Shown here: positions 1 through 11,904 of the stretch, piece by piece
Layout: every line of letters begins with the position of its first letter
How positions within the stretch are numbered: the stretch's first letter is position 1
Assembly (NCBI GenBank): GCA_963565915.1
Contig: OY751491.1
Location: forward strand, 2,108,001-2,172,000
Origin: Entoloma clypeatum
Lineage: Eukaryota; Basidiomycota; Agaricomycetes; Agaricales; Entolomataceae
DNA: 64,000 bases
Direction: 5' to 3'
Notes under the pieces: generated by a model
What the model saw: only the letters and a program-made list of their open reading frames with translations
Told to the model about the DNA's origin: nothing
Databases searched by the model: none
Position numbers and translations under genes: made by a program

Positions 1-1202
1 CTTGCTACTCAGGCCATGAAATAGTAGCTACCATCGCTCAAATCCACCTCCATCCCTCCGTCTACCCGACCATCTGTTCCATCCTCAACTTTACTGACCC
101 CAACCCCGAACATCCCCAATGCCACCTCGCCCCCATCGCCGCCTGGGCTGACAAGATACGCTTCAAGATGCGTTGGTCCGCGGTCCTCCATTACGTCGGC
201 TCTGTCGAAGATCATCCTTCGCAGATTTGCGCCTTCCCGGGTCAACGCGGATGGGCAGGCCGCAAAGGCCGCAATCTACTCGCAGCGATACGCAACACCA
301 CGGGTATCTTGCAGGACTGGGCAGACAGCTCACAGATGGGCACCCTCGCGACTGACGACGCAGCGAACGAGGCGCTGAGGTTCCTAGTCCACTTTATGGG
401 CGACCTGCACATGCCTCTCCATCTCACCGGTAGAGACCGCGGTGGCAACTCCGTCAAGGTCCGTTTTGGCGGGCGGATCACCAGTACGTCGCCTCTATAG
501 CCCCCCGTGTTGACATGGCTCATATACGCGGCTGTAGACCTGCATTCTCTTTGGGACGGTCTCCTCATCGCCAAAGCCATCCGCGAAACCCCAAGCAAGT
601 ACTCTCGCCCCCTTCCCTCAGAGCAGATCGAGTCCGCCCTACGCGGAACCATCTACGACCCCTACGTCCGCCGCATCATGTGGGAAGGCATTCTCAACCA
701 ATGGGCAGACGAGATCCCGAGCTGGGTGTCGTGCCCTTCTTCTGCACCTGCCCAACCCAACACGCTCTGGCAGCAGGTCTTGACATCGCTTAGTCGGCTG
801 GCGGGGCGTGCCGCGCCGGGAGAGGACACGGACGACGATGTGCTCTGCCCGTTCCACTGGGCTGAGCCGATCCATGCGCTCAACTGCGATATTATATGGC
901 CCGAAGCACTCGACGAGCCTCCCTACAGGCGTGATTCGCGCGTTTACACGTCAGCGCCGCGTGACCACCACGGGTGTACAGAAGGCCACGATGGCGCGTT
1001 TGCGGAAGAAGAGGGTTTCGTCGCTCCAAGGCCGGTTTACTTGGAGCTGGACACTCCGGAGTATGCTGGTGCGATCAAGGAGCAGTTGATTATAGAGAAG
1101 CTGCTGGCTCAGGCTGGAATTAGACTCGCGGCGGTTTTGAACTGGTTGTTTGCTGACTTGGTTGAAGAGGGTAATGATCGTCTGAGAGTTTTAACTGTTT
1201 GA
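1..1202 (+). CDS. S1/P1-type zinc-dependent nuclease, 5' end missing
   Basis: Secreted single-strand-specific endonuclease/3'-nucleotidase of the S1/P1 family. The reading frame is open from about base 13 (an AG acceptor may lie at 11-12) to 483, followed by a 54-nt GT-AG intron (484-537) and an exon 538-1202. Joining the exons restores the family motif GRITNLHSLWD. Other family marks are GHEIVATIAQ near the left edge, LHYV followed by a Cys, FMGDLHMPLHLTGRDRGGN, CPFHWAEPIHALNC and the C-terminal RLAAVLN. The His and Asp residues in these motifs bind the three zinc ions in characterised members. The signal peptide and the N-terminal Trp ligand lie outside the window. Family assignment is firm; substrate preference is inferred. 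The frame shows no breaks. Confidence 0.93.
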
Positions 1203-1604
1203 AAATGATGCCCTGTGCTTATCAGTGTAGTCTTGGAGGATTTTGTATAATACATAGGACTCGATCTTCACCTCTCTGTAAGCACTAGCATGCTTTCTTG
1301 ATTTTTAGCACTACGGTCTCCCCTTTTTGACTTGAAGGTATCACGGCATCCTTCGATAAACAAAACCTCAAGCTGCCAGAGAAATTGACAGCTATCCACA
1401 GTATCGCCCGTCGAATTTCTGCATATGTAGACAAACACTTATGATCGTTTATTACAGTAATGGTTGAGGGGACAACGATCATAAGTATAAGAGAAGGCGC
1501 GCCGATGTCACGGTTTTTGCATGGCCAGTTTGATCATGATCATCTCGCTCATCCAGCATTGAATTCCCTTTCGACTCATTGTATTGGCCCACGAGCATCC
1601 GACC

Positions 1605-1840
1605 TCAGACCCAACGGATAACATCTCACGTCTTTGTGACCGACTGTTGTCAACAACCCTTCTGACCGAAGCGCCACGATCACCAGCCTTCATTCTCAAG
1701 GCGGATCCGAGGCACAACCCTCATCCAGCTGCAGGGTTTACCAGGCCGTGAGACGCTCTCATCCAAATATTTTCGGAACCAGAAGTATACCGTCTATCTG
1801 GCTATCTACGTCTTTGCCAATTGTCCAGTCCGTCCCATGA
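1605..1840 (+). repeat. diverged direct repeat, copy A
   Basis: Shares ordered blocks with 2040-2287 on the same strand: GACCCAACGGA, CATCTCAC, a CAACCCC/TTGACCGA-like block, CATC..CAG..GTTT.ACAGGCC, GAGAC.CTC, AACCAGAA, TACCGTCTATC and AATTGTCC. Spacing is roughly conserved and the copies differ by many substitutions and small indels, so this is an old local duplication. No coding potential is apparent. Confidence 0.6.
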
Positions 1841-2039
1841 AAAGGACACGTTCTATCGACCTCGCACCACCCAGGAGGTGGCAGCAATTTGCATGTCTAC
1901 ATACATAGCCACATTGTCCCCAGGATCTCATAAGCGGCCTCGGCTGCTTCCTTGGCCATCGAAGTCATCCATTACTTAGTCCCCGCTGAACAGTGCCGCT
2001 GAAGGGCCTATCTCTCTCACCTGGTCGCCTGGAATTCCT

Positions 2040-2287
2040 GACCCAACGGAGACCATCTCACTGATTCTCGCTGCAGTGACGGACACTTGCCAGCAACCCC
2101 CTTGACCGATCAACGCGCCGCACTCGTCTCAGCCCTTGAATTTCGGCTCATCATCGAGCCACAGGTTTTACAGGCCCGTCAGAGACTCGCATTAAAATAA
2201 GTACCCTCAAAACCAGAACTTGTACAGTTCCTGACATGGCATACCGTCTATCGGACTTCTCGTAATTGTCCGATCCATCGCATGCCC
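2040..2287 (+). repeat. diverged direct repeat, copy B
   Basis: Partner of the segment at 1605-1840, sharing the same ordered blocks from GACCCAACGGA to AATTGTCC. It lies about 200 bp upstream of the P450 start codon, so the duplicated DNA may include P450 promoter sequence. Confidence 0.6.
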
Positions 2288-2482
2288 AGGTGCGCGTTAG
2301 CAGTCCTTTCAACAGGGCCGGTTCCGTGTAGCCCTGTCGTTCCCATCTGGGTTGGGAAGGAGAAAGGGCTGGATTGTTAAACGCAGATGTGTGAGTAATA
2401 TTGAGGGAGCAGCGTGCCTGACAGATTTCCACAGATAAAAGGCTCATTAAAACGCGCCAGATCTAACAGAACTTCCGCGGCA

Positions 2483-4822
2483 ATGGAATTCCTTCACTTC
2501 ATCGGTTTTGCGGCATTCTTGACCTTTTGCTACTGGCTTTACCGGCATTTCACTGGTAATTCGATTGCTCTCATCCCAGGACCCGAATCCGAATCGTTCC
2601 TCCTTGGTGAGGGCGTTGTTTCCACGCACAGCTGGCAAACATGAACTGCATTTTTCCAGGGAATTATCCTGAATTTTTTCAGTCACAGGCAGCAGTGGTA
2701 GATATCACTTTCATTCACTGTACCAACCTTGAATCCATCACAAATTCCCCTCGGGAAATAGGCTGACTTTAAATGGCAAGCTCGATATGGAGATGTCATC
2801 CGATTCACTGGTCCCTTGGCGGTCTGTTGCTGTCGTCCAAATTCAGGTCTCACTGAACCTCATATACCCAAGGGAGACCGCCTGTTCATATCGGATCCAA
2901 AGGCTATCCAGTATATTTTCCAGACCCCCGGATACAACTTCCAGAAACCCCCCGAACGTCGTGAAGTATCCCGAACCCACAGTGGTCGAGGCATATTATA
3001 CGCAGACGGTAATTTCCGATCGCTCGTGCAATTCCTAGGACTCAACCTTTCTTAGGTGATACTCACAAAAGACACCGGAAAATACTACTCCCAGGTTTTT
3101 CTGGAGCTGTCGCCAGGGCATGCACTCCCATCTTCTCTACGTATGCGTCCAAGGTCTGTCAGCTTTCATCATTTGTGAGCATGCAAACTGGGAGGTGATC
3201 ACTCCCCCATCCAAAGCTTGCAGGAAAATGGAGAGATACCATATCTGCGACGGCTGATCAGTCAAGTGTATTCAACATTCATTTCTCTATTTCCCGTGCG
3301 ACTCTGGATACTATGGGGAAGGGTGGGCAATGTCAATCCATTAACCTGCAAAACGGCTCAACCGTCCTACAGTGGCATTCGATTATGAGTTTGGGACAAT
3401 GGATAATGTTGACAACGCACTCGGAAAGGCTTATGCAAATTTAGCGTATGTTTCATCCCTCTCGTCGCTGCCAGTGGTAAGTCATCCATTGATCCAGAAT
3501 AAACACCTTCGGTTCTCCAACGAGGGGCCAGCTTTTCGCTCAAGACTTCCTGGGCCATCTTCCGAAGTCAATACGTGAAGTAATCATGGACCACGCGCCT
3601 AATACTAAACTGAAGCACGTGCGATTTGCATCTCAACTTGCCAATGAAGTTGCCAAGGAGTTGGTTGCAGCGAAGTCGGAAGATCTGCTCAAATGCAAGA
3701 GTAGTAAAGATATCATGTCTTTGTTGGGTGAGTCAACAGTACTGGTTGCCTTTCGGTGCCTTCCGTGCTCAAGATTTTTCTGTCAAGTCAAAGCCAATGC
3801 ATCCCAGAATCAGAAGTCAAGGTTGAACGAGGAGGAGCTCTTGGCACAGATGCGGTGAGTTAGTGCTTTCAGAGAGCGCAGGGCCCATCTCCTCAGTTGT
3901 TACCAGGACAATCCTATTGGGAGGCCACGAGACAGTTGCAACTACCCTCACTTGGATGCTGCTCGAGATATCACAAAATTCCGACATACAGCAAAATTTA
4001 AGGAGCGAAATCCGATCCATGGAGCAGATTATCCAGGCTCGAGGAGACTTTGAATTTGCACCAGCCGATTTTGAGGCTATGCCGTACCTCAACGCATTTG
4101 TAAAAGTAATGGTAGCGCTTCCCGTGTCTGATTATGTCCACTCACGAACCAATAGGAATCACTTCGCTACCATCCCGTTGCGCCTACGATGTACCGCCAA
4201 GCTATGCGGGATGATGTTTTACCTCTTTCGAAACCTATCACCACAACGAGTGGTGAAACCCTCACTGCGCTTCCCATCCCAAAGGGGCTTCGTATCATAG
4301 TGTCCGTCGCTGCGTATAACAGGTATGTCCATCCTCCGTGCTGCTTCTGCGGAACAGAGACGTATTCTCGAAAGAAATACAGATCTATTCGGGGAGGATT
4401 CTCACACGTTTGACCCCGAACGATGGTTGGATGAACGTGTCAAGAAATCGACTACCGTTGGCGTGGTGGGAAATCTGTGTGTACTCCGATGATGTTTCTG
4501 ACGCCTGGCTAACTTTCTATTCTGCAACCTCAGAATGACCTTTTCTGCTGGTGTCCGGTTCGTGTTCGACCCTGATCGCTTAACCACATTTGGCTTAGCA
4601 TTTTGTTCTGGTGTTCACAGATCATGCATCGGGTGGAAGTTTGCCATGATAGAAATGCAGGCGTTCCTAGTGGAGCTTGTAGGTTCATTTGAGTTTGAAC
4701 TCACGCCAGAAGCGCGGAATGTCAGGAGGGAATCGGTAGGGGTGATGGTTCCTACGGTGGAGGGACAGGTGAAGAAGGGAGTACAGCTGCCGCTTCGAGT
4801 TCAGATTGCGTCGAGGGAATAA
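2483..4822 (+). CDS. cytochrome P450 monooxygenase
   Basis: Membrane-anchored heme-thiolate monooxygenase. The first exon encodes a hydrophobic anchor followed by the IPGP proline hinge. Later exons carry HKRHRKILLPGF (helix C region), the I-helix GGHETVATTLTW (Gly-Gly where Ala-Gly is usual, Glu-Thr intact), ESLR (the ExxR motif, from 4156) and FDPERW. The heme loop FSAGVRSCIG is assembled only after removing introns 4477-4533 and 4558-4620; the ligand Cys codon is 4625-4627. About ten short introns were placed by eye. Two places are awkward: around 2816-2846 no normal-length intron restores the expected spacing, and at 4323-4359 the best intron is only about 37 nt. The substrate is unknown, and no pathway neighbours are present. 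Confidence 0.88.
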
Positions 4823-5265
4823 GATATCGTGGATGAGCGCACAGTTTTCGATGTAGCGAGTGGCTGTGCACTTTTATATCTTATTTCATGTCTTGCTTCG
4901 TATTACATGTGTTCACTTGACCACCACAGAACACACAGTGAGCGGTGGCTCAAGGCCACGGCCCAAGATGTTGAACGGAGGACCTCTCGTTCTCATTCGC
5001 TCCCTCAGGCAATCAACCCCAAAGACATTCACCTTTCTTCGCCCCTATTGTAACACTGCTTCCGTCATTTCGCATCAAGAGTATCCTAAGGGCTTTTTAA
5101 ACACCCCCGTCGTTGAAGATGTTCGCTCCCAGCTTGTGTTACAGAGGGAGAGCAACCCTTATTCCATGCGTGAGCGACTCCCCCCTTCTTAATTAGCTAT
5201 GCTTCCTGTACCTCTCAGCATCGCATCCCGCCGTACTCCAACCGTCATCATCCTCCTTTCAGAAC
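4823..5265. other. intergenic gap, possible upstream exon
   Basis: An open plus-strand frame in 4860-5192 ends next to a GTGAGC-like donor at 5170, and an acceptor lies at 5261-5262 before the ATPase start. Splicing these would put the ATPase out of frame, so an extra 5' exon is not supported as drawn. Nothing else is recognised. Confidence 0.4.
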
Positions 5266-7539
5266 ATGGCGGCTGAAGGGACTTTTGTCGACAAAAGCCA
5301 TGCCCTTCAGGACTTTCTCAATGACAGAAACCCAATCCACCTTCTTCTTCGTCCCCGCCGCTCAGGCAAGACAACTCTCCTGCGTATGTTCCGGTAAGAT
5401 CCATCGTGAATGTGTTGATTCTTGGTCCATCAAAGAATCACCCAGAGACTTTTTTGAATGCACGACACCCGAAATTATCGCCCGTCGAAGGGATTTATTC
5501 GTCGCGAACAATCTCGCCATCACGAAGGACCCAAGGTTCGAAAGGGAGTTTGGGAAATATCCAGTGGTCTATGTGGATTTCTCGGTACGTTAATAAAACC
5601 TCGGAGTCTTTAGGATGTTAACTTGGGCCTTGACGTCGACCCCGCTGGCCACAGGGCGTAACAGGTCCTACCATGACAATTTTGCTGGACAAGTACAAGC
5701 ACCACATTAATCAAATAGCCGAGGGCTTAGCTCGCTCAGGCTCCTTCGAGAACCGCAGCGAGCTCGGCAAGTATGACCGGAAATTTCTCAACAGGGTTCT
5801 GAACAGGGATCTTTCCCATTCCGACTGGCCCACTGCTTTATCTAGATTGACCCGGATCCTTCATCAACTACATAAGAGACAAGTTGTGGTGCTCGTTGAT
5901 GAGTACGACACCCCAATTCCGCATGCGGTGCAACATGGATATTATACAGAGGTAAGCCTAATGTGCACCTTGCTGTGTGTTGCTCATTCCCTGCTAGGCA
6001 AATTACTTTTTCCGTGACATGTTTACCTCCCTACTCAATGTTTGGACGTTTTCTATTCCCGGTCAAGCATGTTCCTACATGAAATCATAGGATAATGAAC
6101 ATCTCCGTGGTGCCTTACTGGTGGGGATTTTACGTGTTCCCAAGGCTGGCTGGCTGTCAGGAGCGAACAATCTTAAGTTGAGTTATTTTCTCTATACTAC
6201 CCTGCGCATAATAACATATTTTTGCAGGTGTTCCCATTGGGTGAAACAACCCGGTATGCCACCGCATGCATGTTCACGGAGAGTGAAACGAGAGACCTGT
6301 ACAATCTCCAAATCCAGCAACAGGTGTGTGCATTTCACCAGCTCCTTGCATGAATAATAACAGTCGTATATGCAGAAACCCTCATTCACATTCGTTGATC
6401 TTCAAAGCTGGTATAATGGTTATCCTACTCTGGACAACGTTAAACTCTTCAATCCTTGGTCAATTTCCATGGCACTCACGGAAGGAAAAGTTACTTCGTG
6501 GTGGAGTCAATCAGGTATTTGGATCTCGTGTACCCACTTGACGACTGATGGTTTGACCATGGTGGAGGATATGATGAAACAATTCGAAACCATATCTTGA
6601 AGTTGTTTCAGAACGACAGTGTCTTTCACGATCAATGTCAAACCCTTCTCGATGGCGATACGATCAAAATCAACGCTGAACCTGCCATGGCTTATACATC
6701 GTTCGTTCGTTATCTTTCTCTTCCCTCTCCTCATGCTGGCTCATGGCGCCCAGGATCCAGGACATGTCGAGGGAGCAACTGTGGACGTTGATGTATTATG
6801 CGGGTTATGTGACGAACACTGTAAGTTTCACGTTCCTTAATTGTCTAAAATATTTATTAGAGCAGGCCGTGATCCCTCCGACTTCCGAACGAGTTGTTCG
6901 CATCCCTAATTCCGAAATCGAGTATGAATTTCGTGAATGGAATCGACTGGATTTCCAGCGTCGCATCACTCCACAGCAAGTTGAATCTAGCATCACTTTG
7001 TTTCATACCATGCTCAACGGCAGGTTCCCCGAGTTCGCACAAAATCTCGGGGAATACATGCTCACGATGATGCCTGAGGGCATCCTGGCCAACAAGAGAA
7101 AATATACCAATCGTGCCTCTTCAACTACTTAGCTGGTGCAGCCCGTGCTGTCGCCACAGATCCAAAGTGGGAGGGCAAGATGGAGAAAGCCGCCGGAGAT
7201 GGTCGAGTCGACATGTTCTTTTGGGGACAGCAAACGGGTATTATCGTTGAACTCAAGCGCATCCCTTATGAAAAGGGACAACAGTATCACGGACGCGGGC
7301 GGATAGACCTCTCCCTTGAGGCGAAGAAGGGAATGGCCCAGTGCGAGGTCCTCCGCTATCGTGAAGTATTGCCAAAAGACGTGACGACTGTGGTCGAGTG
7401 TTCCCTGGCTTTTCTGGGACCCTATTGTGCAGTTGAAGGGCGAATTTTGGACAAGATTGAAGGGGGGTGGGTTGCGAGAGATGGCCGATATACAAGTGAA
7501 AAAGATGAAAATCGTCGTAATGATCAATATGGCAAGTAA
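5266..7539 (+). CDS. AAA-like ATPase with C-terminal PD-(D/E)XK-like nuclease domain
   Basis: The N-terminus reads FVDKS, then LLLRPRRSGKTTLL, a Walker A loop of the type described as AAA-ATPase-like (PF09820 family). VVVLVDEYDTPI further on matches the Walker B strand of that family. Three early exons are phase-checked: 5266-5393, 5446-5584 and 5655-5951; more short introns follow. The C-terminus has GDGRVDMFFW followed by IIVELKR, the D...ExK pattern of the restriction-endonuclease fold that commonly ends these proteins. No signal peptide or membrane segment is seen. Cellular role is unknown. Related fusions are multicopy in mushroom genomes and have been compared with mobile or conflict-related ATPase-nucleases; that part is inference. 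The start could be further upstream. Confidence 0.75.
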
Positions 7540-7604
7540 TTATACAATAGGACCATCTTCAAATAGCATGCAAGTGATTGCAAATTTACAAGATTATTTT
7601 TTTA

Positions 7605-8937
7605 ATGTTCAGTTTTGACTTCGACATCGACGACGCCGACGATGAGATTGACCAACCCCCCAGGGCTCCCCCTGCCAAAGAGGACACAAGAGGTGCCATC
7701 GATCTCCAACCATTCTGTGAAATTGACATTCCCCAGCTTGTTCGTACAGCTCTTTCCGCTTGCCCTCCGATCTGGCTCACCGATCTGTGGTGGTGAACAA
7801 TGATAGCTGGATAGCTTGCCGTCGTTGATATCGTACTCTCCGCTCCGCATACCACTTTCCCACAACGGAAGTGCGCTCACTCTTTTGAGACGGGATTTGT
7901 TCGATGCGCGTTTTCAGTTGATAGCAGAAGCCGGAGACGAACTTGTGCCAAAAGAGGTTGGCGACCCAAGCTCATCGGGACAATCGCTAGGAAAGGGCGG
8001 GTCCGCGTTAGAGTTTCTTGAGGCGCCATCCGATCTCGTTCCTGGAGTCTATGAGGGAGGGTTGAAGACATGGGAATGCAGCCTTGACTTGGTCCAGTAT
8101 TTGGAAACTCTGGGGTTCTCCGAGGAGACATTTCGAGGGAAGAGAATATTGGAGGTACGGTACTGTTAATGCATCGACTACATTATGACTCGTTCATCGC
8201 GCTACATGTGTTCTAGATCGGATGCGGTACTGCCGTTCCGTCGTTGTACCTCCTACACCGCCTTCTTGCCGGCCTTCGTCCTCCAGATCTAGGCCGGACA
8301 AAAACCCAGTTACATCTGCAAGATTATAACAAGTCTGTGCTTGAGCTCGTCACCTTCCCCAACGTCCTTCTCACCTGGTGTATGTGCCACACTCGATCCA
8401 CTCAATCATCCTAGTTGACTTGGTCTAGACATGTCGCCTGCTGCAGCGCATTACCGTGAAGCAGCCCGCAAAACCGAAGATGATACACCTGACGATCTGC
8501 AAAACTTCGACCCCTCTGTCCCTTCTGAGCTTTCGATAACCCCAGCACTCAAGGCTGCATTCCTTGCATCGCTGCGCGATTACGATATCTCCGTGCGTTT
8601 TTTCTCGGGCTCATGGGACACATTCGATGTGTCCTCTGTGGGAGGAAGATATGACGTGGTGTTGACTTCAGAGACGATATACCGCCCGGATAGTCTCACC
8701 CCCTTGATCGGATTGATGCGAGCGGGTTCGACGTGTCCCTCGCCCCAAGGTGCAGAGCAGTCCCTGAGTCTGTGTCTTGTAGCGGCGAAAGTGATGTATT
8801 TTGGTGTTGGGGGAGGTGTGCAAGAATTCGTTGATGCTGTGACTGAGCCAAAGCATGGTGAAGTGCAGGTGGTGTGGGAGTCCAATATTGGAGTTGGTAG
8901 GAAGGTTATGCGTGTGGAATGGGTGTATAATTCATGA
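7605..8937 (+). CDS. HPM1: protein-histidine N-methyltransferase (METTL18/Hpm1 type)
   Basis: SAM-dependent class I methyltransferase. Exons 7605-7739, 7807-8154, 8217-8379 and 8429-8937 join in phase to 384 codons. The N-terminus is MFSFDF followed by an acidic stretch, as in this family. The glycine-rich SAM loop is split by an intron and reads ILE-IGCGTAVPSLYLL, followed by LQDYN at the end of the second strand; DVVLTSETIY occupies the motif IV position. In yeast, Hpm1 methylates a histidine of ribosomal protein Rpl3; the same role is inferred here. It converges with HIS5, leaving 136 bp between stop codons. Confidence 0.85.
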
Positions 8938-9073
8938 CCGCCTAATCCAGAGATAAAATATTTTTAGAGGCTCTCTGGAGCGGGTACAATTGTTTCTGGT
9001 ACTATGCACAATGCCATACACCTATAGACACCGGATTCTAAGATATCTAGTTTGAATGAAAGAATTCATGTCT

Positions 9074-10439
9074 CTAAAAAACCTCCAAAAGCTCCCTCAA
9101 TTTCTGTAAAACAACCCTATTCTCCTCCTCGCTCCCGATCGTGATTCTCACACAAGCCTCGCAGCCCATCTCATTCCCTCTAAACCGCACCACCACCCCG
9201 TTCTCCTCCGCCAGGGCCTTGTACAATTTCTGCGAGCGCGCATTATCAGGACGGCCGCTCCCGTCCTTTGATAGAATGGGCACCAAGAGGAAGTTCGCGT
9301 CGTTGGCACCGATCGTCGGCCCGACGCCGAGAGGTGCGAGGGTGGAAAGAGCGGCGCGGAGGTCGGCGCGGGACGCGATGAGCGTGGAGGCCTTTTGACG
9401 CATGGAGATGAGGGCGGAGGGCGAGAGGGCGGCGAGAGCGAGGTGAGCGGTAGGGGTGGAGATGTTGTAGGGAGCTTTGGTATTGGTGAGGACCTGAATG
9501 AGGGGAGGTTGGGCGATCGCGATTCCAAGTCTGTTGTAGAATCCGTATGAGAAAGGTGATACTAGTGGCGGGGGAATAAGCACCTGATTGCAGCAAGGCC
9601 GAAACCTTTGCTGAGGGTTTGCATTACGACAAGGTTTGCATAGTCTTGTACGAGGGCGACGGCGCTGCTGTCGTTCCCTGCAAAATCAATGTAGGCCTCG
9701 TCGACCACGACAATGCCCTTGAATTTCTCGTACTCGAGAATGGCGCGGATGGATGAGAGGGAGATGAGAGTGCCGGTGGGATTGCCAGGGGAGCATAGAA
9801 AGATGAGTTTTATTGATGGGTGTGCATCAATTGCTTTCTTCACCTGTGCATAAGTCATCCAAGACATGAGGTTTTTGATCAGTAAGGAACGCGGATATAT
9901 GCTCACACCTCGTCCACGCGCAAGCTGAACCTCCCGGACTCGCCGCCCTCACCCGCAGATCCGCTCACCTCCAGCGGGCATTTGACAATGCCTACATCAT
10001 TCACCTGCGCACAGACGGCGTACATCCCGTACGTCGGCGGCGTAACCAGGATCTTCTCCTCTCCCGGAGCGACGCAGACTCTTATCACCAGATCGATGAT
10101 TTCGTCAGATCCTACGCCCAGGAATACGTTCTTTGGGCCAGGGATTGAGCGGAGGGATGCTATGCGCCCTTTGATGGCGTCATGAGAGGGATCCGGGTAG
10201 CGGTGGAGGTCGAGATCGAGGGTGGAATGTAAGTCGGCATCAAGTGATCCGTCGTTGGATTTGGGTATGGAATGGCCGAGGGCGTTCTCATTGGCGTCGA
10301 GGAGAATACCAGACTGGTAGTCGTCGCGGGCACAGCGGTAGGGGTGGAGAGCAAGGATGTTGGGGCGAATGGCTGTTTCTATGTTGAAATGAGCGGGTTT
10401 GGAAGATTTGAGAGAGTCGGGGAGGCCATGGATGGGCAT
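9074..10439 (-). CDS. HIS5: histidinol-phosphate aminotransferase
   Basis: PLP-dependent fold type I aminotransferase of histidine biosynthesis that converts imidazole-acetol phosphate and glutamate to histidinol phosphate. Exons 10439-9909, 9843-9584 and 9530-9074 (minus strand) join in phase to 415 residues, normal for the fungal enzyme. Visible motifs are LDANEN near the N-terminus, FLGVGSDEIID, LCSPGNPTG, VVDEAYIDF and TLSKGFGLAAIR, whose Lys forms the Schiff base, plus the C-terminal VRITIGS arginine. The start was set at ATG 10439; the frame extends only a few codons upstream to a GTG. The start lies about 73 bp from the CIA1 stop. Confidence 0.95.
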
Positions 10440-10512
10440 GGTGGTGTACACTAATGGTGGTGGTAGGTGCGTAGATTGCCAAAAAAAAATGATGATGATA
10501 ATACATTCTTGA

Positions 10513-11832
10513 TTAGATTAGATTTACAAGTCTTATTCGCCACACCCGCATCGCTCCCTCATCGCCAGCAGTGGCTAGCACATCTCCGAGCCCAGCCCTC
10601 GGACACCAGGATACAGCGTTCACGTCATGCACCCCGTGCGCAGCGGGTAACAAGGCGATCAGCTTATGGTTTGGCGGTGTCATGTTAAACACTGGGACAT
10701 CATCGCTCGGGGGTTGCTCCTAAAGAATTATTGTCAAAGATGATGCAAAGATGACAAAAACTATGAACACACTGATAGTTCCCAGACGCGGATACTTCCA
10801 TCACTTCCAGTGCTGGCTAGCCATCCGAGATACCCCGTGCTCCGATCCCCTTTCCCGACTCCCCAACTCACAGAGTATACAGTCCGTTCATGCCCTGTCA
10901 ACACCAACACGCACTCCCAACTATGCTCCTGCACTCGCTTCCAGATACGCACTGTACGGTCATCAGAGGCAGAAGCAAGGTAGCGGCCGTTCGGACACCA
11001 CGCAATCGACCAGACCGTCGACGTGTGCCCTTTGAGAGTCGCAAAGCAGAACCAGTCGTCTGAGGGGTCGTCTATGTATAACTTAATCGTATCGTCGTAA
11101 GATGCAGATGCCAATATCTGTTCTGATGAGCTGTAAGCAGGACGATGTCAATATGATAAAGTAACGTTGACCTCTTCGCTGGGGTGCCATGCAATGCACT
11201 TTACATCTTGACTGTGCTCCATCAGAACCCCCATGCATTCGAAATCAGAGTCCGGTGTGACTTTGCGTGAAAGGGTCATTGTTGAAATCTTCTAACAAAA
11301 AATGGGTTCTTACCCTCCCATATCCAAACCGTCTTATCTCTACTGCAACTCGCCAGCAGCGTTCCCGTGCTCGAATAGCCCACACTCTTGCACTCTGTCT
11401 CATGCCCCTCAAGCAAACTCATGCACTCCCATTCCCCAGATCCAGGCACGCTTTCCTCGTCTCCGGCCTCCTGCTCCCAGACGCTGATGTTCGAATCGAA
11501 CGACGCAGTCGCGAGTGACTTGCCGGACGGCGACCAGGCGAGCCCACGCACCGTTTTCGTGTGCCCCGTGGGTATCGTCGTGGCATGGGAGAACTTGGGT
11601 GCGGATCCGTCCGTGGGGCGTGTGTAGGTGTACATCCGAACCGTTTTATCCCCGGAGCAGGATGCCAGGAGGGGCTTGGTCGGATTCCAGGCGAGATGCC
11701 ATGCTCGGTCGTCATGACCTATATAAAATCGGTCACGGAGGGGAGGGAATATGAAACGCTGAGAATACCCGGAAGGTCTGCTATGAGCTCGATGGTATAG
11801 GGAACATCCATGACCATCGTCGCGTCTGCCAT
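10513..11832 (-). CDS. CIA1: cytosolic iron-sulfur assembly WD40 protein
   Basis: Seven-bladed WD40 adaptor of the cytosolic Fe-S targeting complex, which delivers clusters to nuclear and cytosolic apoproteins. Minus-strand exons 11832-11769, 11718-11314, 11260-11172, 11117-10773 and 10719-10513 join in phase to 369 residues, close to the usual family size. Repeats show the GH...[23 protein letters not shown] pattern; family marks include [32 protein letters not shown] and [11 protein letters not shown]. The last exon completes blade seven with [10 protein letters not shown], then GAMRVW. The start codon is 72 bp from the divergent snurportin start. Confidence 0.93.
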
Positions 11833-11904
11833 CGTCGTTGAAGATGAAGATTAGATGAGAGACCACAGAGCCAAACAAGATTTCTCTATCGACATCACAT
11901 CATC
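11833..11904. promoter_or_regulatory. 72-bp divergent promoter between CIA1 and snurportin
   Basis: The two start codons (11832 minus, 11905 plus) are separated by only 72 bp, so both 5' UTRs and core promoters must lie here or overlap the coding regions. No clear TATA box is visible. Co-regulation of the two genes is possible but not shown by the sequence. Confidence 0.6.

Larger units (their letters stand above)
1203..2482. other. intergenic region with a diverged direct duplication
   Basis: No coding frame in this 1.3-kb gap resembles a protein. It contains two related segments, about 1605-1840 and 2040-2287, listed separately. The remainder is ordinary mixed sequence that should include the 3' end of the nuclease gene and the promoter of the P450 gene. 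Confidence 0.6.

Noticed and set aside
4860..5192. Upstream exon encoding a mitochondrial-like leader for the ATPase
   Set aside because: The available donor and acceptor join out of phase.
2483..7539. Secondary-metabolite cluster around the P450
   Set aside because: No synthase, transferase, transporter or regulator gene is adjacent.
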